Below, piece by piece: positions 14,201-27,063 of a stretch of 64,000 nt of DNA. The translations under genes and the position numbers were made by a program. The stretch is taken from assembly GCA_036571765.1 (NCBI GenBank), contig BROE01000022.1:18301404-18365403 (forward strand). The letters run 5' to 3'. The notes beneath the pieces were generated by a model. The model had not been told where the DNA came from. It worked only from the letters and a program-made list of their open reading frames with translations, and did not search any database. Position 1 is the first letter of the stretch; each line of letters opens with the position of its first letter. The DNA is from Plecoglossus altivelis (Eukaryota > Chordata > Actinopteri > Osmeriformes > Plecoglossidae).

Positions 14201-17200
14201 NNNNNNNNNNNNNNNNNNNNNNNNNNNNNNNNNNNNNNNNNNNNNNNNNNNNNNNNNNNNNNNNNNNNNNNNNNNNNNNNNNNNNNNNNNNNNNNNNNNN
14301 NNNNNNNNNNNNNNNNNNNNNNNNNNNNNNNNNNNNNNNNNNNNNNNNNNNNNNNNNNNNNNNNNNNNNNNNNNNNNNNNNNNNNNNNNNNNNNNNNNNN
14401 NNNNNNNNNNNNNNNNNNNNNNNNNNNNNNNNNNNNNNNNNNNNNNNNNNNNNNNNNNNNNNNNNNNNNNNNNNNNNNNNNNNNNNNNNNNNNNNNNNNN
14501 NNNNNNNNNNNNNNNNNNNNNNNNNNNNNNNNNNNNNNNNNNNNNNNNNNNNNNNNNNNNNNNNNNNNNNNNNNNNNNNNNNNNNNNNNNNNNNNNNNNN
14601 NNNNNNNNNNNNNNNNNNNNNNNNNNNNNNNNNNNNNNNNNNNNNNNNNNNNNNNNNNNNNNNNNNNNNNNNNNNNNNNNNNNNNNNNNNNNNNNNNNNN
14701 NNNNNNNNNNNNNNNNNNNNNNNNNNNNNNNNNNNNNNNNNNNNNNNNNNNNNNNNNNNNNNNNNNNNNNNNNNNNNNNNNNNNNNNNNNNNNNNNNNNN
14801 NNNNNNNNNNNNNNNNNNNNNNNNNNNNNNNNNNNNNNNNNNNNNNNNNNNNNNNNNNNNNNNNNNNNNNNCCACCTCTCTCCTGCCCCACCTCTCCTGC
14901 CCTGCCTCTCTAGAGCACCCCCTCTCTCTAGTCCCTCCTCTCCAGCCCCCTCTCTCCAGCCCCCCCCACCCTCTCTCCAGCCCCCCCACCCTATCCTGCC
15001 CCGCCTCTCTCCAGCCCCCCATCTCTCCAGCCCCCCACCTTCATCTGCTAACTGGCAGAAGCAGTGCCTTGTGGGATGCAGGCTCAGGATGCCCCCGGGG
15101 TGCGGGTGGTTAGTGCGTGTCTCCCCGTTCCCCTCCATAACCTGTCTCCTATGAGGAAGGAACACTAATGTACTGCAACTGAGTAAATTTGGCCGCCAGC
15201 ACGGCTACACAGTTAATGTAGCTCAGAAAATGGCGTACCTCCAGTGTGAAATCTCTTTTGTCCCACTCAAGGATGACAGGCCATTCCACCGGGGCAGCGA
15301 GTGCTTCAAATTTATCGCCACTAAACAGACTAATTAAACAGACATCGAAAATGGTCCACGCTCATCTCGTCACAATGGAAGGTTCCGGTTGACGAGTGTA
15401 ATCGTCTTTCAAGATGTGACTTCAAAAGTGCCAAAAAGAAAGAAATGGCAGAAAGACAAACAGCAGCTCGCTGTCTCAGGTAAACCTTCCAAAAGCCTTG
15501 TGGGCCAGTCTGCTTGTGTGCAGCTTCCCAGCCCACCACCGGAGGCTGGCATTCGCACAGTGTCACCCAGGCCAGGCACACCTCCAGACAGCTTCATCAC
15601 TCAGCCTCTCCCTCCTCCACCTCCACCTGGCCGGACCTTCGCATCACAATCAACTTAAAAACACCACTTGACCCATTTGTCTGCTTCGTTTAGCCAGCCG
15701 GCTCACACGGGACTCTGTCTCTCCTTCGCTGCCACGGTTAATCGACAGTTTTACAAACGGTCCCTCGGTTCGCATGGGCCAGTGCCTTCAATCTCAGCCA
15801 GACACCTCATTACAGCCAGGCCAGTGAGACGCGTGTCCTGCCACCCCCAATATCCTAACAGCCCCCATCACGGCCCCCCCATCACAGCCCCCCCATCACG
15901 GGCCCCCCATCACGGGCCCCCCATCACGCCCCCCCATCACGGCCCATCACCCCCCCATCACGCCCCCCCCATCATGCCCCCCATCACGGGCCCCCCATCA
16001 CCGCCCTGGGGTACAGAGAGATTACCTGGCATGTTAGATCTTTACTTGATACGGACACGTGTGTTTAAGCACACCAAGTCTCTAACTTTAAGACTGAGGT
16101 CTTTCTATTTCAGTCCAGTAATTCACATCCAAACACAGTGACAAATATTAAACACAGTGGTAAGTTGGGGTTTGTGAAAAGCTCAAGCAAGAGAAAATTC
16201 AAATGACCACAATTTCAACTCGGGCCCCCGACACAGGCTCCAACACAGGCCCCCGGACACAGGCCCCCGGACACAGGCCCCCGGACACAGGCCCCCGGAC
16301 ACAGGGCCCAGACACAGGGCCCAGACACAGGGCCCAGACACAGTTGGTAAAGGGGGTAGAGATCCCTGCAGTGACCCAAGACTTCAGACAGAGGAGTGTG
16401 GAGGAACAGGTACTGTTACGGTTAAGGTTATGTCAGGGTTATGTCATGTCAGGTTTACATTAAGTCAGGGTTATGTTATGTCATAGCTATGTCAGGGCTA
16501 TGTCAGGGAAGGTACTGACTGAGGCAGGAGCGCTTGGCTGCAGCACTGGCTCCTCCTGAACATAGGTTCCCCCCACGGTGCACCAGCTCCAGCTCTAGGT
16601 TGGTCCTGAGGAAACACACACACACACACGTGTTAAACAATACACACAGCAGACCCTGACACACACACACGTTAAACAATACACACAGCAGACCCTGACA
16701 CACACACGCACACACGCACACACGCACGTGTGTTAAACAATACACACAGCAGACCCTGACACACACACACACACACGTTAAACAATACACACAGCAGACC
16801 CTGACACACACACACACGTTAAACAATACACACAGCAGACCCTGACAAACACACACACACACACATTAAACAATACACACAGTAGACCCTGACAAACACA
16901 CACACGTTAAACAATACACACAGCAGGCCCAGACAAACACACACACGTTAAACAATACACACAGCAGGCCCAGACAAACACACACACACGTTAAACAATA
17001 CATACAGTACAGCAAGCCCTGACAAAAGACACACACACACACACACAAACCAAAGAAGGTCCATTCAAATTGAGAAACAATGAATAATAGTTGGACAGCT
17101 GAAACTAGCTAATGAACAGACAATCTAGGTAAAAAATCAGGTTATTAATGACCTAATTTATGAATTATTACTGTTTAACAAGATCAATATGAATACAGTT

Positions 17201-19276
17201 CCAAGTCAAACATGTTCTGCATCATTTGTTGTTTTGTATACACCAATACCAGACTGCATTTCTAAGGTTGTGCTCCTGCAGAACATGAACCTTCAACATC
17301 AAATCTGTTGTCATGTTGAATCCCAGCAGGGGATTTCCCCATACGCAGCCTTTTCACTTCTCATTTCCACGCCCAAAACACGGATAAAATGAGACAAAAA
17401 CCAAACCAGCATGAATGGATCTGGCGAGCAGATAGGTGTTCCTTAAATGAGACCGAACAAGATCTGTTTTAATTCTGCCGTCAACTCTCAGCATCCTAGT
17501 CCGGGCAAGGGGAGGAGGGGAGGGGCAAATCCCCGGGTCTCCTGGGAGAAAAAGCAATTTCCCACAGATAATGCAGCCGCTCCCTGGTGCAGTCTGGCTG
17601 ATGCTGATAACCCTGGCCCTGTGACACAGGGACGCTCCTCTCTCCAGGCTATTTGCTCTGTTCACTGAACTTCAGTGGCCAACAGGCACTCGGACCTTCA
17701 GAAACAGGACCTCTGTCTGCAGGGTCCAGGGTGAGATGGCATGGGGGCAGGGGGGGGGGCGTCTGGAGGAGAGGAGGTCGAGAAGGAGCAGGAGGCGGAG
17801 AGCGAGGTTGGAGGGATGGCCAGGTAAGGCCCTTATAAGGCCCTTATAAAATGCTTATTATCATGATTGTGTTAATAAGGCTTACTTGCATTTGTGTATT
17901 GTATTGCATTGCTTTATTTTCTATAAACTCAGGCTCAATATAAGAGAGTGGACCTACTGGATGACCAAAGAGCCTTCTGAGACTGTTTCTCTCGGTGAGG
18001 AATCTGCCACCTACACAGGAGTCCAGTCACATTAGGGTGGAAGTACTGCAAAGTGCCTGCTAGTGGCATTGTGTGCACCATCAGGAGAGCCATCTCCGTC
18101 GCAATGGCTTGCTTGGCTCCTAACAGGCCAGCGAGCGGAGCTGTGAATAGGCACTCTGGAGAAAAAGAGGTGCTCAGAATCAGTTGGACTGGGAGCAATA
18201 AATCCATACAGTCAGAGTGAATAAAGGGCCAGGCGGAGGGGAGGTGGAACCTGAGTCAATAGCGTTTTACCGCAGGCTGAATTGACAAGGCTGCTAATGC
18301 TGGCTGGTAAGAGCCTTTCCAGCAACGCCTGGAGCTCCTATAGCAGAGTAATCAGAGGTATGAATAAAGCCAATCAAGGGAGGAAAAAAGCCTCTTCACA
18401 GCTCCTGAGAAACTTTCTGAAGAAAGACGAAAAAATGCCAAGCAATCCATACGCTTGCAGTCGGTACAGAAAAACCAGGGTAATATCCTGGATTGAGATT
18501 TCTTCTTTTTTTTTTTTTTTTTCAAAGCCCGCTAAAGCGTCCACCCTGAAAGCTAAGACGTTTACACAATGGAAAAGTAACAAAACAAGAAGATAACTGA
18601 AGTGGGACAACCACCAGGGTCCAAGCTGTTCTGCAGAGGGCAGTCGTCATGCTGCAGGGGTTAGGGTTAGTCTCATCTGAGGGAGAGACTGGGGAGAGGG
18701 GAACACCCAGCAGGGGTGGGTGGGGTGGGGTGGAGGGTAGAAGGAGACCTCCCTGTCTGAGTGTGGGGAACACGAACAGAGGGTCACTAGCCACATGGAC
18801 AAGGCCCACTGAGAGATAACCCAGAGTGAGTACACCATCGCTCATACACCAGCCTGGAACATTCACGAGGCCACAGAGACGCACACACACACACACCACA
18901 CACACAACACACCACACACACACACACAAAACACACACAGTTAAAACACACACACACAAGACAAACACTTAAAACACACCCAAGCCCACGTCACAGAGAC
19001 GAGACAGAGATCAACAAACAATGTCTCCATTTAAAGAGTCCCTTTGTGAGAGATGGTTCTAAATGGAGACGTAAAGCACCATCTCTGGGATGAGTGACTC
19101 ACCCTGATTGGTCTCAGAGGCAGGGCGGTGGTGACTCACCTTGCTACAGAGTACATGAAGAGGAAGTCGTTGTCAGGTGAGCCAGGGTTCCTGCCGTAGT
19201 CCATGTACTTCTTTTGGGTGGTGTTCTTTATGTCCTTGATGACCAACTCCATCTCCTTGCTCAAGTTCGACTCCGT
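1..19276 (-). CDS. ubr3: UBR3 exons 29-38, C-terminal region (incomplete)
   Basis: Ten exons from 19276 down to the window edge encode the conserved UBR3 C-terminal part: YSVARTNLELELVHRGGNL, HMRLYSIDSAYNPW, VPMLFRDVPSLLI, HTQALAALSGRLS, SLQQFCLPFLRLSCLLQHHL, and a second Cys-rich zone in exon 37 (CSACRKVPKDPALCLVCGAF, CLKGLCCKQQGVCECV). Exon 38 (1-104) ends in the hydrophobic stretch TGIFLLINASVIIIIRGHRF; the rest of the gene is to the left. This part has the largest introns (the longest is 5.5 kb) and the heaviest minisatellite load. The exon 30 donor is GTCAGT, chosen because it alone restores the frame into exon 31 (NQLFHVL). Confidence 0.94.
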
Positions 19277-22200
19277 CTAGGAGGAGAACATTATGATGAA
19301 GCTTCACAGGATCCAAACAAACACCTGGGACTGAAGGATGCTAGGCTAATATGCTATCATAACACCTGGGACTGAAGGATGCTAGGCTAATCTACTAGCA
19401 TAACACCTGGGACTGAAGGATGCTAGGCTAATCTACTAGCATAACACCTGGGTCTGAAGGATGCTAGGCTAATCTGCTAGCATAACACCTGGGACTGAAG
19501 GATGCTAGGCTAATCTGCTATCATAACACCTGAGACTGAAGGATGCTAGGCTAATCTGCATGTGTCAGCACATCGAGGGAACAACATGAAAGTAACCACA
19601 GCAAAGTGTCAGGATGTGATGGATTGTTAGATATCAGATCACTGATTTTCTGTCTGTCTGTGAGTGAGGATGGAGGATTAGAAAGGTGAAACAGAGGTAT
19701 GCAGGAAGTGAGGTATGCAGGAAGTGAGGTAAGGATGTATCTGCCTTACAGTGTGGCTGCTTACTGGGAAAAGGCCCAGAGTGTCCTGCTGGTCCTCCAC
19801 CTCCTTCACCAGCACACTGGTGGGCTTGCTGCTGGAGGCCCTCCAGGCCCCGGCCTCCGTGCCCCGCCCAGGACGACACGGGAGCACGCCGTTGGCGAAC
19901 TGCCGGCACAGCGGGCAGGTGAACTCGCCCTTGTCCACAGAGAAGCCCTGTAACACCTGGTCATTCTGGGGGAACAAGCCAAGGCTCTCAGTCCACGTGA
20001 AGAAGCATGATGGTTGGGTCAAGACCTTTTCAGCACATTAGGATGTCACTTCCTCTCAGACTCACCCTCAGAGACTCCATGTAGGACTTGTGGCAGTCTA
20101 TATGCAGGGTGTGTCCACAGGTCTGCACGTACACGCCCCCGTCCCAGCCTATAGAGACTGATTGCAGACAGGAACTCTGAAACCACAGAGAACTACAGGT
20201 TAACCAGGTTAACTTGGGTTGGCAGGTCAAGAAAACCAAGGTCAAGATTGGGTCTTGTCCTAATGCTGGCTGAACTCCTCACAGCTGGGACTGGACATGT
20301 CGAGGTGGAGAGGGCAAGAGCATTTAGCTCTGCTAGGAGATGTAAATCCTCCATGTCCAATCCCTTTGTGCTGGAAGGCGAGCAGAAGACAGGGGCCAGG
20401 GGTGGTGAGGGGCGTGGCCAGGGGTGTGGAGGGGGTTCGTAGGGTGTGACGGGGGTGGATGAGGGTGTGAGGGGTGCGTGAGGGGTGTGAGGGGGATCAG
20501 GACTGATTCACCTGAAACTTCAGTCAGGACAATGGAGAACACCAGACAGGACAGGAAGCCCAGTATCTCCTGACTGAGTGTGAAAGAGGTTTAGAGTTGG
20601 AGAAGGCTGGGTTTAAAACGCTAGCTTGAGGACTGCAGGGATCCTGTCATCAGGCAGGTCAAAGCCAATGACAACAGGAGGAGGAGAGAGACGAGAGGGG
20701 AGGGGGTGAGACAAACCAAGCAGAAAACCCCAGGAGACAGACGTAATCACACAATGAGAGCGAGAGATACAGACAGACAGAGAGATACAGACAGACAGAC
20801 AGAGAGAGTGAGAGACAGACAAACAGAGAGAGAGAGACAGAAAGAGAGAGACAGACAGAGAGAGAGAGAGAGAGGGAGAGAGAGACAGAGAGAGAAAGAA
20901 AGAAAGAAAGAGAGACAGAAACACAAAGAGAGAGAGAGGGAGAGAGAGACAGAAAGAGAGAGAGAGAGGGTGAGAGAGAGAGACCGGCAGGAGAAAGTGA
21001 AGGACAAAGAGACAGAGTGGGCGTGTTGGGAGTGCGTCAGAGAACACCTACATCTTTGAAGAAGCGCTGCATGAGGGTGAGTCTGACGTCATGTGCAGCA
21101 CCACACGTGTCAGCAGGGTAGATGTGCTCCTCATCACATGTGGGCAGCTTCTTGGCCTGCTGGCTCCTACAGCGATGCCCCAACACTGCAATCAAGGAAC
21201 AGAACGCCTTTCACTCTCACTCATTAGAAAATGAATCACAAGCTCGCGGGCGCGCTATTTATAGGCTACGCATAATATTTACATAAAATAAATCAAGGAC
21301 AGTGACTGTGATGAGAACGCGTGACATGATCAAGCCTGCTGGCGATTCCACACAGATGGTTTTCCATTCCACACCGAATAGAAAGCGATGGCTTATAAAT
21401 CAGCAGCGGTAATGACAGCTCATTTCCAGCATGCAGTCGACGTAATCAGAGGCAGTGAAACCATTCTGGAGAAACGCCCAGCTGAAAATGATTATGGTGG
21501 TCTCCTGTCTGAGGAAGGGCAATGTGACAGAGGGAAATAATGAACCTTTAAATTTGTCACTTACGATTGTTTACATTGCCTTTTGATGGGGCCTGCGTGT
21601 AACGACTGGTGATAGACTACGTAAAACGTACTCTCTGACCTTGAGGAGAGGAGCGCGCCCGAAAACGACTTATTACTCCGCTAATTGCTAATCAAACACA
21701 ACGTTTATTTTCGTGACAGTGAGCGATACTGCTCTGTTCACAAACACGGCAGAGAAATTACCTCCAGGCAGCAAAGCGCTCGTGAGCACGCAACCTGGGA
21801 TCAACATGAATGATGAATGAGCCAATTAAAACAACAGCTAACCTGCCTATTAAGATGAGCCGTCCAATATGGCGGAGTTAAGCTCCCATGAATAACTATT
21901 TTGGTTTAACAGGCCGGACCGCTGATAGGGGAGTAGATTCTCATATCTGTGAAATACACTACCTGTTCATTTGACTCCCCTCCTGCCGTTTCATTAGCTG
22001 CTTGTTTAAACTGAACTACAAATCAGGACGGTCGTGTGAACAAAGCCAGGCCGTGTAGCACATTAACGGAGGTGAGAGGGGGAGCGCAGGGGAGCGTGGG
22101 TAGTGTAGTTCCTGACCTGAGGAGGCCTGGAGCAGGACCACCAGGCCTGTGGGCCGCTCCTCGGTGGAGGGGCCGCTCTGGCCGCAGATGACGCAATCGT

Positions 22201-25200
22201 AGAGCACCTCTGACTCCATGACGTCCGACGCTCCCAGGTCCATAGCTGCTTCAGTCTCAGGAGATTCTGTCAGGGGAGAGACATAGGAACACGACTTCAC
22301 TCTACAGGCTGTGAGGAGCACCAAGGTTGGGTTCACTCTACAGGCTGTGAGGAGCACCAAGGATGGGTTCACTCTACAGGCAGTGAGGAGCACCAAGGTT
22401 GGGTTCACTCTACAGGCTGTGAGGAGCACCAAGGTTGGTTTCACTCTACAGACTGTGAGGAGCACCAAGGTTGGGTTTTACTCTACAGACTGTGAGGAGC
22501 ACCAAGGTTGGGTTTTACTCTACAGACTGTGAGGAGCACCAAGGTTGGGTTCACTCTACAGACTGTGAGGAGCACCAAGGTTGGCTTCACCAACATGCAG
22601 CACTGCGCAAAAGCTTTAGACAACTGAGAGTTTGAACAGGAGTATTGCATCTTCATTTATTTCTCTACTATTTTGTCCTCTGTATTCGTGGAGAAGTACA
22701 GTAAGTGTGATGCTGAGAACAGTTCCATATTCTCCGTTCATTAATTCTTCGTGTATTTAAGCTTTACTTTCGAATTCTTTTTAAAGGCGCGCCTAACTTT
22801 TGCACAGTTCCATTGCTTTGGGTGTACTGCTGTCTAAGAGCAGTATGACAACATCCAAGACAACGATCAGGGTTTTCTGATCAGTTGACATAAAACCAGC
22901 TAGCTGGCTTTGGGGACAACCAACATAAGAAGAGGAAGATCAGCTTGACAAACCACGTGTAAAAGAAAATCGAGAACCTCCCTCCGTCCCCAAAGCATTA
23001 GGCGGTAATGTAGTGTGAAGCTCTGCTCCAGGGGCAACGAAGCCCCATTAGACTGAGGAGCTCACGGTCACTCCAAGACCCACTTGCTCTCAGGGAAATA
23101 ACACCATGCTCAATTAGATTGTTCCTCCCTGCTTCACACCAGCTCCATGACAAGCTGGGTTAGAATGATGGGCCCCAGTCCAGCCTGCCTTCTGTAAAAA
23201 GGGAGGCGGGGGGGGGGGGGGGGGTTCGAAGCTGTGTAATACAGGAAGTGTTCAAGGGTAGCTATTAAAAGGGATAAAAGAGACCCGTTATCAGGGCAAA
23301 CGAAGGTAGCTTCCTGTTTCCTGTCACGTTTCACAACTACTCTGCTTTCGACAGGCTTGACTTTCCAAGAAAATCCCTCTCTATTCTGTGGCACTAATAA
23401 AGAATGATTTGGTGAGTGTGGCTGTATCAAGACGCACAGTAGGAATGCAAGTCAGTTCCTTGCTTACTGGCACGTCGCAAGAAATTAATTACTGATGTGG
23501 AATTAGTTTTAAATGTTAAAGACTGCGTTCTGTTTGAGTAGTAAATATTGTGGCGAAATGTCAACCTGTGCTGGAATTGATTTATCGCTTTTTTTTGGGA
23601 CAAATGTGATCTCAAGAGAGGCGGTCATGTTCTGGGGGAAATGGAAACTGCTTGCATTAGATGTCACCGCTAGAGCTTTGGCCTTGGGCTATCAGTGTTC
23701 CCAGCCACTATGGGTAAGGTGTGTGTGTGTGTGTGTGTGTGTACGGACGCACGCGAGACAAGCGTTCCCCTGTTACAATAAAGGACTTCTGACATTCGTG
23801 TTTTTCTTCATCACAGTAACATGAACGCTTGCAGTGCATATGAACAGTGCATATGAACTTGGATTGCTGTTTGTTGACTGCTTCTAGGAATCACACAGAG
23901 TACCAGTTGACATGTCACCCTGGCTGTACCGCAAGGTCTGGCTCATTTGCATCACATGAAATATGATTTCTGTGCCCAAATTAAACTCAAAGTCATTGTC
24001 AAGCACTGGGGTGGGGGTTTCTGGTCAAGGCAGATGTTCTCAACATCTGTCACTATGCACGAGTCAAACCCATAAACACTCTGAAACAGTTCTGGTTCCC
24101 CACATCCCTTCCTGCTCTCCATACAGTCTGACAGGACTCCCTCCAGTGGACTGACCCTGCGAGCGGCACGATAACCCGACTCTGACCCACGAGCAGAAGC
24201 CAGAACATGAAACACAAGACCACGTCTCCTGTCTTATCTTGGCTTTGCTTTGTCACACAGCATTCAGCTGTGAAGCCAAACAACCCGAGAGAGATTCATG
24301 TTGCAACAGATGCTCCCCACAGTCAGACCAATCTGCCCTGTTAAAATTCCACTGCAAATATTTATATCCCCTAATGACCTTAGATACAATCTAGGAAACA
24401 AATGGCGCTTGCCAACAGACCTGCGCCCATCCTTTAAACTGATAAGATGGAAATAGTAATGTAGAAAAGCTCCAGCGTGTCAGCTGGGAGGCATGCTGAC
24501 AGATGAGGCTGCTTTCATGCAGCTCTCTGTAGGCTGCGTCTGGACCCAGGGCCCCCTATGTTTCACATGCATCTTCCAGCTCCACAATATAGCAGATTGG
24601 AACAACTCAGTAGCCTAGAATATTATCTGTAGGTATAATTATATTAAATTATGTCAATTCAGGCCTGAGCCATTTCCTGCATGTTCTCTCTCCCTCTCTC
24701 TCGCTCTATATCAATAAAGCTGAATATGGATTGAAATAAGTGCATCTGTAAGGGGCTGTTTTCGGACTTCCAGGCTGGTGGAGGGTCTGTGAAGCTGGAA
24801 CAGCCATGGCGGTGAGGAGGAGCATTGGGCTGCTGAACACTGGTCTAACTGGTACCCTGCAGCCCCAGAACTCACTGTAGCTCTGGATCACAAGGATCAT
24901 TATTCATCCACTAACCACAGTGTGTCAGGCTGGCCCTTGGGAGCCCAGTCCCTCCATTAGTGCTGTGATCCACTGAGCCAGCACGGCCCCGGGGCCCCAG
25001 AGGAACGCTGCCCTTTCAGTCCTCCTAACCACCGGCCCCCAGGGACCGGGCCAGCGCAGGGCTGGGGCCACTGTCACCTTGCCACACTCAGGCAGGGCAC
25101 TGATGGCTGTGTTTTAGCCCACAGCTCCTCCTCTCCTTCAAGGACTCAGTAGAACAGGTGCACAGTGTCCACAGAAGGACGTCCAGAACAGGGTCATGTT

Positions 25201-27026
25201 TAGTGTGTGGTCACATGGTCTTACAGTCCGTCTCAAAAGTTAACTTCAACTCAAAAAGTAGCACAAAAATAATCACATCCATATGTTTTATGTACGGCAG
25301 TGCTCTGAACAGTTAGCAGGAGAGATAGCTATGCTAGCACAGCTATGGGTTAGCATGACGCAGCAGGACTGCTGTAGCGTGTTCTTACCAACATCCATGG
25401 CCGTCTCCATGAAGCTCTTCTGCCTGGAGGCAAACTCAGCCAGCAGCTTCTGCTGCCGCTCCCGGGCGCGCTGTCGTCTGGAAGAGAAGCACACGGCCAC
25501 GTCAGCGCAGGCAGCACAGCGCCCTGCTGGAGCTGGCCACGCCCCCCCGCACGGCCACGGCATCATGCAACCTCGGTGAATAACCCCACCCAGGGCTACA
25601 GGCCCACTAGCCGACACTCAAAACAAGCGCCCCTCAACCTCCGCAAGGTTACATGAGGGGGTTAGCTCGCCGCTCCTAGCGTGTGCCGCTCAGCACCTGG
25701 TGGGCGCAGGCTGGAGGGGCGGGGCCCCACGGCAGATAGAGACCCTTAATAAGAGGATGTAAACAAACACTGACAGGAGGGCCACAGCGGTCACACCTCG
25801 ACAGTCCTGAGGGCGGGGCGGGGGGAGGGGCCAGGCAGGGCGAGCACGGTTGGCCGTGAGAAAGGGGCAGCACCCTCCTATTCCTGCACTGCCATTGGCG
25901 GGCTGTGAGCGGTTGCCACGGTAACGGCTGCGGCGCTCGCGTAGGGAGAAAGAATGCCACCTTCGTCTTTGTCGGCGGGACGAGTCAACCTCGAAAATAG
26001 GTCATCATGGAGCGCTCACAGCCCATTCCATCATCATTGGAGGGGGAGGGGTGGGGGAGGGTGTGAGAGGAATCACCCAATCACATCGAATTCATCTTCA
26101 TTGGCAACGCTGACAACCCCCAGTCTGCAGGAGAGTGCTGCTGGTTGGACACTGACTTCTAAAGGTAAGGTCTTGGAGCTATAGTTGGACCAGCTATATC
26201 AGGAGAGATTTGGGCCACAGATCAACCCTTCCTTTAATCTTATTTTACTGGCAATTCCGACCTTTAGGTCAACATTTCAGTTGTGTCCTTTTTGGAAAAG
26301 ATCTCATTGACAGCTTTCATTCCCTGTACAAGTCATATTTACCCAGCACAGCACTTACACCACTTTGGCTCCAAGCCCTTACAAATCTACCCTTCTGTAG
26401 GGGAGCACTCAGACCTCAATGGATTCAACGACTGAATATCACCTTGTGGTGATTCATGAAAGTTAATAGGAGACCAAGACTTTTGATGGCTGTGTTTAGT
26501 TGCAGTATAATGATTTCTAAACAGTTTCTTCCTGTCTTAAGGCAGGTTGTGACGGTGGGTTCTGAAGCGTGAGAGGCTCACCTCTCCTCCTTGTCCATGG
26601 TTTTCTTGTCGGTGGGGCTGTTCTTCTTTGGTGGTACGGGAGGACACACCTTCCCACAGATCTCCTGGATGCAGCGTCGGCTCTGGCGGCTGCGCGTGGC
26701 CGCCTTGGTGAGGATGCGTTCGATGGCGGTGATGCCGTCCCCGTGAGCGTGGCGCCCCGTGTCCATGTCCTCCAGCCAGGTTGCGGACAGCGTGCTCTGC
26801 TTGGCTGACAGCTTCTGGTGCAGTTTGATGAGGAGGGACACCATGCTCTCTCGGATCTCCAGGATCTCAGTGACCAGCTGAGGGGGCGTGCCAGGAGGGA
26901 CCCAGCGGGTGGATGAGCTCTTGGGCCGGGCTGCCTGGCTGGCCTCGGTGCTGCTGCGGTTGATGATCTCCTGGAACTTCCTCCTCCGCTCGGCCACCAG
27001 GCTGAAGACCTGCGCCTCCCGCAGGT

Positions 27027-27063
<37 letters not shown>

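Noticed and set aside
13819..15165. 448-codon ORF on minus
   Set aside because: It runs through 768 N and a C-rich repeat; not real.
16612..17050. CRISPR-like look of regularly spaced units
   Set aside because: Spacers are near identical, units vary in (CA)n length, and the setting is a vertebrate intron; these are minisatellites.
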